Assembly: GCA_934646845.1 (NCBI GenBank)
Contig: CAKUEV010000005.1
Location: 1 to 26,599 of the forward strand
Direction: 5' to 3'
Origin: an uncultured Slackia sp.
Lineage (GTDB): Bacteria; Actinomycetota; Coriobacteriia; Coriobacteriales; Eggerthellaceae
DNA: 26,599 nt
Below, piece by piece: positions 17,059 through 23,997 of the stretch. The first letter of the stretch is position 1; each line of letters starts with the position of its first letter. Position numbers and translations under genes: made by a program. The notes under the pieces are model-generated. The model had not been told where the DNA came from. It saw only the letters and a list, made by a program, of their open reading frames with translations, and searched no databases.

Positions 17059-18018
17059 CTACTTGTTGAACAGCTTGCTCACAGAGCCGTTGCCGTACAC
17101 GCTCTGGATGGTGCGAGCCAGAAGCGGAGCAACCGAAAGCACGCGAATCTTGCCGGTTTGGCGATCGAGCGGCACGGGGACGGCGTTGGTCACAACGACT
17201 TCCTCGATGCAGGAATTCTGGATGCGGTCATATGCCGGGCCGCTGAACAGGCCATGCGTTGCGCACGCGTACACCTTCTTGGCGCCCTTGGACATAAGGG
17301 TTTCGGCCGCCGCGACCAGCGATCCGCCCGTGTCGATCATGTCGTCGTTCAGGATGCAGACCTTACCGGTAACGTCGCCGATAAGCGCGGTGATTTCAGC
17401 CTGGTTGTGCTTCGGGCGGTCTTTGTGCATGATCGCGATATCGCAGCCGAGCTGGCCCTGGAACTTCTTAGCGGCCTTCGCGCGACCCACATCGGGAGAC
17501 ACGACGCACATTTCTTCGGGGTCGATGCCCTTGTTCTTGAAGTAATCCACGAAAATCGGCATAGCGGTCATATGGTTCACCGGAATGTCGAAGAAGCCCT
17601 GGATTGCATCCTGATGCAAATCGATGGTGATGATGTCATCAGCGCCGGCGACGGTAATGAGGTCGGCAACGAGCTTTGCCGTGATGGGCTCGCGCGGGGC
17701 GGCCTTGCGCTCCTGGCGGGAGTAGCCGTAGTGCGTGACAACAGCGGAAATGGTGCGGGCGCTCGCGCGCTTGGCCGCATCGATCATGATGAGCATTTCC
17801 ATGAGCGCATCATTGATATGCTCGCCAGCGATAGACTGAATGATGAAGACATCGGCGCCGCGCACCGAATCGAGGTAACGAGCGTAAATCTCGCCATTGG
17901 CAAACTTCTCGAGCTTCACGTTGCCAAGCGTGGTACCCAGCTCGGTTGCAACCTGATCGGCCAGACTCGGGTTTACCGAACCCGTGAAGACGGCCATGCT
18001 CTTTGTCATCTCGGTCAT
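17059..18018 (-). CDS. prs: Ribose-phosphate pyrophosphokinase (PRPP synthase)
   Basis: Makes 5-phosphoribosyl-1-pyrophosphate from ribose-5-phosphate and ATP for nucleotide, His and Trp synthesis. The 319 residues equal the class I enzyme length. Motifs are SRQERK in the flexible ATP loop, the metal-binding stretch TIDLHQDAIQGFF, and the PRPP-binding loop LNDDMIDTGGSL. ATG 18018 is fixed by a strong GAAGGAG seven bases upstream. The open frame reaches 18123 but is not conserved in type there. A promoter (TTTTAA-17-TACAAT) lies about 70 bases upstream. The gene after it is pth. Confidence 0.97.
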   Translation of the reverse strand: MTEMTKSMAVFTGSVNPSLADQVATELGTTLGNVKLEKFANGEIYARYLDSVRGADVFIIQSIAGEHINDALMEMLIMIDAAKRASARTISAVVTHYGYSRQERKAAPREPITAKLVADLITVAGADDIITIDLHQDAIQGFFDIPVNHMTAMPIFVDYFKNKGIDPEEMCVVSPDVGRAKAAKKFQGQLGCDIAIMHKDRPKHNQAEITALIGDVTGKVCILNDDMIDTGGSLVAAAETLMSKGAKKVYACATHGLFSGPAYDRIQNSCIEEVVVTNAVPVPLDRQTGKIRVLSVAPLLARTIQSVYGNGSVSKLFNK

Positions 18019-18084
18019 GCGCGTGCTCCTTCGCAATTTTTCGATTCTGCGCCCCTTCCACAGGCGCAATGCATGCTGTTCCTG

Positions 18085-18113
18085 ATTGTACCCAGGGCGC
18101 CCAGAGATTAAAA
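18085..18113 (-). promoter_or_regulatory. Candidate prs promoter
   Basis: TTTTAA (18108-18113) is followed 17 bases later by TACAAT (18085-18090) on the minus strand. The start would be near 18078, giving a leader of about 60 nt before the prs ATG. Confidence 0.5.
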
Positions 18114-18161
18114 CCGCAAACACAAAAGATTCTGGTCAGATAAACAAGAAGGGAAACGGGG

Positions 18162-18208
18162 CTAGAAGCGAGACCGGAGGCGAGACCAGAGGCGAAGCCG
18201 GGCAGAGG
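18162..18208 (+). repeat. 12-bp tandem repeat, about three units
   Basis: Three imperfect 12-base units run head to tail: GAAGCGAGACCG, GAGGCGAGACCA, GAGGCGAAGCCG. A partial unit, GGCAGAGGCG, follows. They directly precede the palindromic repeat. Purpose unknown. Confidence 0.65.
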
Positions 18209-18211
18209 CGT

Positions 18212-18279
18212 TTTTCCAATGGCGCGAGTTTTGACCAGACTGGCCACATATGCTGGTCAAAATCGTCACCATTGGAAAA
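18212..18279 (+). repeat. Two-tier palindromic repeat, copy 1
   Basis: Outer arms TTTTCCAATGG (18212-18222) and CCATTGGAAAA (18269-18279) are perfect inverse complements. Inner arms TTTTGACCAG (18229-18238) and CTGGTCAAAA (18253-18262) are also perfect. Between them lie 6-base internal spacers and a 14-base centre. The transcript could form a long hairpin in either direction. The layout resembles REP-type intergenic repeats. Confidence 0.8.
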
Positions 18280-18360
18280 GTTCCCCGCCCTAGGTTGCAC
18301 TCTGGAAAAGTTTCCCTTGGCAATTTGCTGGGAAAATCGCAGCTTTGCAGAAGTTCGCGC

Positions 18361-18394
18361 AAAAAAGGCGGCCCCAGATGCCCAGGGCCGCCTT
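18361..18394 (-). terminator. Terminator downstream of glmU
   Basis: A 10-bp stem AAGGCGGCCC (18365-18374) / GGGCCGCCTT (18385-18394) ends in a run of six Ts on the minus strand. It lies about 76 bases past the glmU stop, beyond repeat copy 2, and separates glmU from prs transcription. Confidence 0.8.
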
Positions 18395-18408
18395 CAATGT
18401 TGCACATA

Positions 18409-18468
18409 GCGCGAGTTTTGACCACAAACGCGAGGGAACTGGTCAAAACTGCCGCCATTGGAAAAACG
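18409..18468 (-). repeat. Two-tier palindromic repeat, copy 2 (inverted)
   Basis: Read on the minus strand this copy starts CGTTTTTCCAATGG and continues with AGTTTTGACCAG and TGGTCAAAA (plus-strand inner arms 18416-18424 and 18440-18448, outer arm 18455-18465). It matches copy 1 but in opposite orientation. Its distal outer arm is degenerate (CTTCAATG near 18390-18397). It abuts the glmU stop codon. Confidence 0.75.
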
Positions 18469-18469
18469 T

Positions 18470-19876
18470 CTATTTCGCAGCTTCCTTCTTGGCCTTGAGC
18501 TTCGCCATATGTTTGGCAGCCCAGCCTTCGATTTCGCGCTGGTCGGCGCGCTCGAGCGCCAGCGCATCGGGGGCCACGTCGCGCGTGATGCACGAAGAGG
18601 CGCCGATAATCGCACCCGCGCCGATGTTCACGGGAGCCACCATCATGGTATCGCTGCCCACGAACACGTTGTCGCCGATTTCGGTGTGGTTCTTGTTCAC
18701 GCCGTCGTAATTGCAGGTGATTGAACCCGCGCCGATGTTGACGTTCTCGCCCATCGTGGTGTCGCCGATATAGGAAAGATGGGGAACCTTCGAACCCTTG
18801 CCGATAGTCGACTTTTTGATTTCGACATGCGTGCCGGCCTTGGCGCCTTCGCACAGGTGGGTACCAGGACGCAGGTACGCGCGAGGGCCGCATTCGGCAG
18901 CGTCGTCAATCTGCGCTTCGATGGCGACCGTTTCGTCGACGCGAGCGCCGCAGCCAACCTGCGTGTCGGTCAGGCGCGTGTTCGGGCCAATAACGCTGTG
19001 CGAGCCAACCTTGGTCGTGCCAAGCAGGTACGTTTGCGGCCACAGCTCCACGTCTTGCGCAATTTCGACGTCGGGACCGATGAACGTGCTTTCGGGATCC
19101 CACATGGTTACGCCAGCCATCATGTGACGGTTGTTGATGCGATGCTGCATGGCATGCGTTGCCTGGGCGAGCTGCACGCGAGAGTTCACGCCCATAGCTT
19201 CTTCGGCGTCGGCAGTTTGAAGCGCGAGCACCTTGCGGCCGTCGTTTCGGCAAATCTCGAGCACGTCGGTAAGGTAATACTCGCCCTGGGCGTTGTCGTT
19301 CGAAACGCGCGAAAGCGCATCGAAAAGCGCTGGCGCATCGAAGCAGTAGAAACCCGAGTTGCATTCCGTGATAGCGGCCTCTTGCTCGTTGGCGTCTTTC
19401 TGCTCAACGATGCGAACCACGGCTTCGCCTTCGCGAACGATACGGCCATACCCAAACGGGTCGTCCATATGCATGGTGAGCACGACCACGGCCGCGCCCG
19501 TCTCTTCGCGCTTTGCGATAAGGGCCTGAATGGTTTCGGGGGTGATAAGCGGGCAGTCGCCCGAAAGAACCACGAGCGAGCCCTCGGCAATCGAGCCGTC
19601 GGCCTGCGTGAATGCCTCACGACCGGCGTTCACGGCATCGCCAGTGCCGAGCTGCTGGGTTTGAATGGCGATTTTCGTATCGCCCTCAACAAAAGGAGCA
19701 ACCTTTTCGGACATATGTCCGAGCACAGTGACCACATCTTCGATGCCGGCGTCATGGGCGGCGTCGACGACCCAGCGCACGAGCGGCTTGCCAAGCACCT
19801 CATGGACAACCTTGGGCTTGTCGGATTTCATGCGGGTTCCAGCGCCCGCAGCAAGAATCAACGCTTTCGCGGTCAT
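18470..19876 (-). CDS. glmU: Bifunctional UDP-GlcNAc pyrophosphorylase / GlcN-1-P acetyltransferase
   Basis: Makes UDP-GlcNAc for peptidoglycan. The N-terminal uridylyltransferase has LILAAGAGTRMKSDKPKVVH (6-25). The second half (about 255-450) is a left-handed beta helix of hexapeptide repeats with the acetyltransferase signature GAGSITCNYDG. The 468 residues are close to the E. coli 456, and the short extra part is a Lys/Ala-rich tail (KAKKEAAK). ATG 19876 has GAAGAAGG 5 bases upstream. An extended -10 (TGG-TATACT, 19915-19923) lies just ahead. The downstream neighbours prs and pth give the classic Gram-positive order, though a terminator and repeats intervene here. Confidence 0.97.
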   Translation of the reverse strand: MTAKALILAAGAGTRMKSDKPKVVHEVLGKPLVRWVVDAAHDAGIEDVVTVLGHMSEKVAPFVEGDTKIAIQTQQLGTGDAVNAGREAFTQADGSIAEGSLVVLSGDCPLITPETIQALIAKREETGAAVVVLTMHMDDPFGYGRIVREGEAVVRIVEQKDANEQEAAITECNSGFYCFDAPALFDALSRVSNDNAQGEYYLTDVLEICRNDGRKVLALQTADAEEAMGVNSRVQLAQATHAMQHRINNRHMMAGVTMWDPESTFIGPDVEIAQDVELWPQTYLLGTTKVGSHSVIGPNTRLTDTQVGCGARVDETVAIEAQIDDAAECGPRAYLRPGTHLCEGAKAGTHVEIKKSTIGKGSKVPHLSYIGDTTMGENVNIGAGSITCNYDGVNKNHTEIGDNVFVGSDTMMVAPVNIGAGAIIGASSCITRDVAPDALALERADQREIEGWAAKHMAKLKAKKEAAK

Positions 19877-19914
19877 AAAAACCTTCTTCGAATCGGTTGC
19901 GTTTTAGCAGGGAA

Positions 19915-19923
19915 AGTATACCA
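19915..19923 (-). promoter_or_regulatory. Extended -10 promoter of glmU
   Basis: On the minus strand TGGTATACT matches an extended -10 (TGnTATAAT-like), 38 bases before the glmU ATG. No clear -35 is present, which is usual for extended -10 promoters. Confidence 0.5.
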
Positions 19924-19983
19924 GCGCGAGAACGGCAGCACACAATTCTCGACAAAAGCCCATGCGATGAGGAGCCCACCACA

Positions 19984-20832
19984 CTAAATAATCGGACGCG
20001 TCCATTCCGAAAGGCCCTTCGCTCGACGATTCGCGCGTCGGCCCTTCATGTTCTCGACGCACCCCTGCATACCATGGGGCACGTACGCGAGGTCTTCGAT
20101 ATCTTCGGGCAAATAGCTCACAAGCGAGAGTGGCGCAGTTTGCTGCGGGTTTTCCGGCGCAGGTCCCGGCACCGCCGCAAACCCGCATACGGGCGCGCCC
20201 TGCGCCACGAGCTTATGCTCGTATCCGCTCCACGGCTCATTGGGAAACATCCCTCGCACATCGTCGGTGTTCCACTGCACGTCATAGCCCGCAATCTTGA
20301 GCTGGGTGAGCGAGAAATCGCGCAGCGGCATGCTGTCGGTGCGCAACCGAACGAATGCGCCCGGCGCCAGCAGCGGACGATACGACATAAGCCGCTCGAA
20401 ATGCGTGAGCCGGTAGTGCGCCTTCTTCTTTTTCGGGAACGGCGTGGGGAAATTCAGCAGCATCGCGGAAAGTTCGCCCTCGCCAAACGTTTCCGACAAA
20501 TCGGAGTCGTCGTGCAGCACGAACACGGCGTTCGACACGCCTTGCGCAATGGCGCGTTCTGCCGCGCGCATCACGCATACGCCATCGACGTCGAGCCCCA
20601 CGAACAACACATCGGGGCGCGCGGCGGCGCATTCGACCGTATATTCGCCCTTGCCGCAACCCAAATCGAGCACAACAGCGGCATAGGGATCGCCGCGCCG
20701 TTCGCCCAAGGGCGCCCAAGAGCGCCACTGGCCCGCACGATCTTTTGGGTGCGATTCGACATTGCTCACGCATGCGGCAAGACGCTCCTCAAGCGAAAAG
20801 CCCTTTGGTAAACGAGACGCGGCGGTGCGCAT
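19984..20832 (-). CDS. trmB: Divergent tRNA (guanine-N7)-methyltransferase, TrmB-like
   Basis: Predicted to methylate G46 in the variable loop of tRNA using SAM. The SAM-binding motif LDLGCGKGEYTVECA starts near residue 55 and GLDVDG follows at 79-84. The family block after the fifth motif is present but altered: NFPTPFPKKKKAHYRL (127-142) stands where TrmB normally has FPDPWPKKRHxKRR, so the PDPW Asp is Thr and the Trp is Phe. The TKYE-like region is seen as WSGYEHKLVAQGAPV. At 282 aa it is longer than typical (about 220-240), with an extra basic C-terminus (MKGRRANRRAKGL). ATG 20832 has GGAGG 5 bases upstream. It is divergent from perR. Function is likely but not certain because of the changed motif. 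Confidence 0.78.
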   Translation of the reverse strand: MRTAASRLPKGFSLEERLAACVSNVESHPKDRAGQWRSWAPLGERRGDPYAAVVLDLGCGKGEYTVECAAARPDVLFVGLDVDGVCVMRAAERAIAQGVSNAVFVLHDDSDLSETFGEGELSAMLLNFPTPFPKKKKAHYRLTHFERLMSYRPLLAPGAFVRLRTDSMPLRDFSLTQLKIAGYDVQWNTDDVRGMFPNEPWSGYEHKLVAQGAPVCGFAAVPGPAPENPQQTAPLSLVSYLPEDIEDLAYVPHGMQGCVENMKGRRANRRAKGLSEWTRPII

Positions 20833-20943
20833 GACTTCCTCCATACATAGGTGACTTGAAAGCATCGATAGTACCCCATTTCAAAAAACGGGACCTGCGA
20901 GCCTGCATTCCTGCGCGTTTTCGACATCAAGCAAAAATTCTTA

Positions 20944-20972
20944 TTGATATTTGATATCAATTGGCATATAGT
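20944..20972 (+). promoter_or_regulatory. perR promoter with overlapping PerR/Fur-type operator
   Basis: A near-ideal promoter, TTGATA (20944-20949), 17 bases, TATAGT (20967-20972), sits ahead of perR. A perfect 7-3-7 inverted repeat TTGATAT-TTG-ATATCAA covers 20944-20960, that is, the -35 and half the spacer. This is how Fur-family repressors control their own genes. A strong AGGAGGT lies 6 bases before the perR ATG. Confidence 0.75.
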
Positions 20973-20998
20973 ATTAGACATACCGAGAGGAGGTCACC

Positions 20999-21400
20999 AT
21001 GGCGCAGCGCAACACCGTTCAGCAAAAAATCATCGCGGGGCAACTCGCCAAACTCCATGGCAGCCACCCCACCGCCGACGAAGTGTATCAGTCCATGAAG
21101 GACGAATACCCTTCCATCAGCAGGGCAACGGTATATCGCAACCTCAACAAAATGTCCGACAATGGCCAAGCGCTCAAAGTGCGCGTAAGCAGCGGCGCCG
21201 ATCACTTCGACGACACCCTGCGCCCCCACTACCACGTGGTATGCGCGAAATGCGGCCGCGTCGACGACGTCGAGGTTGACTTGCCAAGCAGCGTCACAGA
21301 GTCATTGGGCAAGGCAACCGCGCCCGGTTTCACCATCACGGGCTACGAACTGCTCTTCTGCGGATTATGCTCCGCATGCGCCCAAGAAAGGCAGGAATAA
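20999..21400 (+). CDS. perR: Peroxide-sensing Fur-family repressor
   Basis: 133-aa Fur-family repressor whose assignment to PerR is strong. Aligned by hand to B. subtilis PerR with a constant offset of 14, all five regulatory metal ligands are present: H23, D71, H77, H79 and D90 (PerR H37, D85, H91, H93, D104). The Asp at the last position is typical of PerR as opposed to Fur. The structural zinc Cys pairs are CAKC (82-85) and CGLCSAC (121-127). The winged helix carries HPTADEVY and [12 protein letters not shown]. PerR loses DNA binding when peroxide oxidises its histidines. The stop codon overlaps the next gene's ATG (TAATG), so both are co-translated. It is probably self-regulated through the palindrome over its -35. 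Confidence 0.92.
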   Translation: MAQRNTVQQKIIAGQLAKLHGSHPTADEVYQSMKDEYPSISRATVYRNLNKMSDNGQALKVRVSSGADHFDDTLRPHYHVVCAKCGRVDDVEVDLPSSVTESLGKATAPGFTITGYELLFCGLCSACAQERQE

Positions 21401-22731
21401 TGAGCGATTCCGTTGATACCAAGGCGTTTCACGCTTTCAGCTATGGGCTGTTCTTGCTCGCTTCGCAAGCCGATGGCCGCGACAATGCTTGCATCGCGAA
21501 CACCGCCATCCAGGCAGCATCGGAGCCCCGACAGGTGAGCGTCGCATGCATCAAGGGCTCGTGCACGCAAGAGACGATCGCCGCTTCAGATCGATTCTGC
21601 GTCTCGGTGCTCGACGAATCCACGCCGCTTGAGTATTTCGAGCATTTCGGCATGAAAAGCGGGCACGACATCGAAAAATTCGTCGCGAGCGACGACGCTT
21701 CCATTCCCGGAGCGAACCCATCGCGCACCGAAAGCGGCCTCGTTTTCGAGAAAAGCGCCATCGCGTTTTTCGACTGCCGCGTCGTCGAGAGCATCGATAT
21801 GGGAAGCCATGTGATGTATGTGGGCGAAGTCGTCGAAGCGCGCCGCCTTTCCGATAAGGCGCCCATCACCTACGACTACTACCGCAACGTCACAAGAAAG
21901 ACGGGAGCTGCGGCGGGCGCGTCTCGCACGGCAGCCAATGCCGGCGAAATCGTCGCATGGAAGTGCACGATTTGCGGTTACATCTACGAAGGCGAAAACC
22001 TTCCGTCCGATTTCATCTGCCCAATTTGCAAACACGGCGCCGAAGATTTCGAGCCCGTGTACGCAAACGAACACGGCAGTGAAGATATACAGGCCGCGGC
22101 GGCAACGCCGCAGGAACCACAAAGTAAAGGGGTAATGAACATGGAAACCAAATGGGTCTGCAGCGTATGCGGTTACATCTACGAAGGCGCCGAGCCTCCC
22201 GCGGAATGCCCCGTATGCCACGCTCCGGCGAGCGCGTTCAAGAAGCTCGAAGGTGAGCAGACGCTCGCCGCTGAGCACGAATATGGCATCTACGCCAAAA
22301 CCGTGAAGGACAACGAGGCCATCTCCGACGAGGACAAGAAGTTCATCCTCGATCAGCTGAAGGCCAATTTCAACGGCGAGTGCTCCGAGGTGGGCATGTA
22401 CCTGTGCATGGCTCGCATCGCGCATCGCGAGGGCTATCCCGAGATTGGTCTGTACTGGGAAAAGGCCGCCTTCGAAGAAGCAGAGCACGCCGCGAAGTTC
22501 GCGGAGCTGCTTGGCGAAGAGCTCGAGCCCAACATGAAGGCCTCGACGAAAGAGAACCTCGCATGGCGCGTTGAGTGCGAATTCGGCGCATGCAACGGCA
22601 AGACCGAGCTCGCCACCTGCGCAAAGAAGAACGGCCTCGACGCCATTCACGATACCGTGCACGAAATGGCCCGCGACGAAGCTCGTCACGGCCGCGCCCT
22701 GAAGGGCTTGCTCGACCGCTACTTCGGCTAA
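21400..22731 (+). CDS. Flavin reductase - rubredoxin - reverse rubrerythrin fusion
   Basis: 443-aa multidomain oxidoreductase, probably a self-contained NAD(P)H-dependent peroxide reductase. Residues 8-165 form an FMN-binding split-barrel flavin reductase. Residues 185-222 are rubredoxin 1 (C189, C192, C207, C210). The first two regions together equal the high-molecular-weight rubredoxin (Hrb) known from Moorella. After an Ala/Pro/Gln linker, residues 250-285 are rubredoxin 2 (C254, C257, C270, C273). Residues 295-443 are a ferritin-like di-iron domain with helix motifs including FEEAEH (358-363) and DEARH (426-430). Rubredoxin placed before the di-iron domain is the reverse-rubrerythrin order. 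The start ATG 21400 overlaps the perR stop. An internal ATG (22141) with AAAGGGG upstream could also make the reverse rubrerythrin alone. Domain calls are firm; the single-chain product needs checking. Confidence 0.88.
   Translation: MSDSVDTKAFHAFSYGLFLLASQADGRDNACIANTAIQAASEPRQVSVACIKGSCTQETIAASDRFCVSVLDESTPLEYFEHFGMKSGHDIEKFVASDDASIPGANPSRTESGLVFEKSAIAFFDCRVVESIDMGSHVMYVGEVVEARRLSDKAPITYDYYRNVTRKTGAAAGASRTAANAGEIVAWKCTICGYIYEGENLPSDFICPICKHGAEDFEPVYANEHGSEDIQAAAATPQEPQSKGVMNMETKWVCSVCGYIYEGAEPPAECPVCHAPASAFKKLEGEQTLAAEHEYGIYAKTVKDNEAISDEDKKFILDQLKANFNGECSEVGMYLCMARIAHREGYPEIGLYWEKAAFEEAEHAAKFAELLGEELEPNMKASTKENLAWRVECEFGACNGKTELATCAKKNGLDAIHDTVHEMARDEARHGRALKGLLDRYFG
22126..22143 (+). promoter_or_regulatory. 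Internal ribosome-binding site and start codon within the fusion gene
   Basis: AAAGGGG (22126-22132) is followed 8 bases later by ATG (22141-22143), which begins [16 protein letters not shown], a natural N-terminus for a reverse rubrerythrin. Out-of-frame TAA and TGA codons lie between them. This is well placed for independent initiation. Confidence 0.55.
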
Positions 22732-22762
22732 GCCCGAAGCGCGTCGCAAGGCAATCGAACAC

Positions 22763-22806
22763 AACGCCCCGCATTCGTTGCAATCGCTCGAATGCGGGGC
22801 GTTTTC
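22763..22806 (+). terminator. Terminator after the fusion oxidoreductase
   Basis: A perfect 15-bp stem AACGCCCCGCATTCG (22763-22777) / CGAATGCGGGGCGTT (22789-22803) with an 11-base loop and a short T run follows the stop codon by about 30 bases. It should close the perR operon. Confidence 0.88.
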
Positions 22807-22824
22807 AATAAGGGGAAGCAGGAG

Positions 22825-23253
22825 ATGGCGAAAAAAGGATCGGGCGCAAAAGCGCGCAACGCTCAAAAACAAGAACCCATGGTCGCGCTTTATGGCCTTG
22901 ACGAGGGGACTCCGCGCGGCGATGCCGTTCGCGCCGTTCTACGCGACCTAGGAATTCGCGTGCGCACTATCGCGCCTGAACATCTCGGCAACCCCGTTGG
23001 GGCCATAGCCGGCATGCCCGGCATGAGGCCCTCGCGCAACGCCTTTGAAGGCCAGATGCCGCGCGACGAGTTCATGCTGGTATGCCCCATGCCAAACGCG
23101 CTGTTCAACGAGATGCTCGCCGCCATGCGCGAAGCGAACGTGAGCATCGCCCACAAAGCGCAAGTCACTCCCCACAACCGTCTCTGGCCGGTGCACGTGC
23201 TCATGGCAGAAATCGCCAAGGAGCACGCCGCCATGACCCAAAACGTTCAATAG
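22825..23253 (+). CDS. DUF3783 domain protein
   Basis: 142-aa protein of unknown function. It has a basic N-terminus (AKKGSGAKARNAQKQ) followed by a compact alpha/beta domain with VALYGLDEGTPRGDAVRAVL, MPGMRPSRNAF and MLVCPMPNALFNEMLAAMR. This matches the DUF3783 pattern (a predicted response to a small ligand or thiol has not been shown). ATG 22825 has AAGGGG 9 bases upstream and a closer AGGAG; the earlier ATG at 22792 lies inside the terminator stem. Only 18 bases separate it from the terminator, too few for a promoter, so it is probably expressed by read-through from the perR unit. It is convergent with the ABC ATPase gene, with one base between stops. Confidence 0.75.
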   Translation: MAKKGSGAKARNAQKQEPMVALYGLDEGTPRGDAVRAVLRDLGIRVRTIAPEHLGNPVGAIAGMPGMRPSRNAFEGQMPRDEFMLVCPMPNALFNEMLAAMREANVSIAHKAQVTPHNRLWPVHVLMAEIAKEHAAMTQNVQ

Positions 23254-23254
23254 G

Positions 23255-23854
23255 CTATCGCGCGCCGAGCATAATCGTGCGCGTCGCCACATGGCCTATA
23301 AGCTCCGGCGAATGGGAAACGAACACAAGGCCCGCGCCGTTTTCCTCGCACCATCGCATGAGGAAACGCCAGACCCTCGCCTGCGTGACCGCGTCGAACA
23401 TAGCCGTGCTTTCATCGGCAACGAGATATCGCGGAGCGCATGCCAGCGCACGCACAATGCAGAAGCGCTGCAGCTCTCCGCCCGAAAGCTCATGGGCGTG
23501 GCGCCGACGCCATTCAGGGCGAATGCCGAGCCCCGAAAGAAGCTCGCTCGACACATCGCCCGCCTCCGCCAACATGCCGTCCATGGCCTGACGCGGATCG
23601 ACCATATTCTCGGGATGCTGGCCAATGAGCTGGACGGGGCACATTCCCCGCAAGGGCAACGGCGAGCCGTCCACCATCACGCTGCCCGCCGTAGGCTTCA
23701 GATAGCCAGCAAGAATACGGCACAGCGTCGTTTTACCGAAACCCGAAGGCGCGCACAGGGCGACACGTTCGCCGGGCGCAACCTGAAGCGAAAGGCCGTC
23801 ATAGAGCACGCGCCCTCCGCTATATGCAAACGAAATGTCCTTCGCCTCGAGCAT
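23255..23854 (-). CDS. ABC transporter ATPase, DppF/NikE-like
   Basis: 199-aa ATPase, the second of the pair that powers a dipeptide/nickel-type importer. It shows Walker A PSGFGKTT (the first Gly of the usual GPSGxGKT is Ala), Q-loop IGQHPE, signature LSGGELQR, Walker B YLVADEST and H-loop VSHSP. It is shorter than typical DppF (about 270-330 aa) because the C-terminal substrate-family extension is absent. The start is uncertain: ATG 23854 (MLEAKDISFAY) is the natural beginning. ATG 23863 and 23875 are also in frame, and the frame stays open to 24052. The last gene of the minus-strand transporter block, it is 143 bases from the first ATPase. Confidence 0.85.
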   Translation of the reverse strand: MLEAKDISFAYSGGRVLYDGLSLQVAPGERVALCAPSGFGKTTLCRILAGYLKPTAGSVMVDGSPLPLRGMCPVQLIGQHPENMVDPRQAMDGMLAEAGDVSSELLSGLGIRPEWRRRHAHELSGGELQRFCIVRALACAPRYLVADESTAMFDAVTQARVWRFLMRWCEENGAGLVFVSHSPELIGHVATRTIMLGAR

Positions 23855-23997
23855 CTTCTGCATTCCCTTCCGCATACCAACCTTGCCCGCGCATTGCTTC
23901 GCCGTGCGCGGCGTTATCCCCAAACACGCCGAACCAACCATCGCTGAGCCATGGCGCCGCACGCCGTGCGCCCAAGCGCGCATTGCCCAAAGGCCGC

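Larger units (their letters stand above)
18019..18469. other. 451-bp prs-glmU intergenic region
   Basis: No credible gene is present. From left to right the region holds the prs promoter, a 12-bp tandem repeat, a 68-bp two-tier palindrome and a tract with repeated TGGAAAAGTT-type motifs. After these come a strong terminator and a second, inverted and partly degenerate copy of the palindrome that touches the glmU stop codon. Short open frames that cross it have repeat-derived peptides such as VKTRA in more than one place, which is expected of repeated DNA and not of genes. Confidence 0.7.

Noticed and set aside
18212..18468. CRISPR array or insertion-sequence ends
   Set aside because: There are only two inverted copies, no regular spacers, no transposase gene and no target-site duplication, so an REP-like repeat is the simpler reading.
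18162..18470. Small protein genes in the prs-glmU gap
   Set aside because: The open frames follow the repeats, share repeat-derived peptides, lack ribosome-binding sites and run into glmU or prs in other frames.
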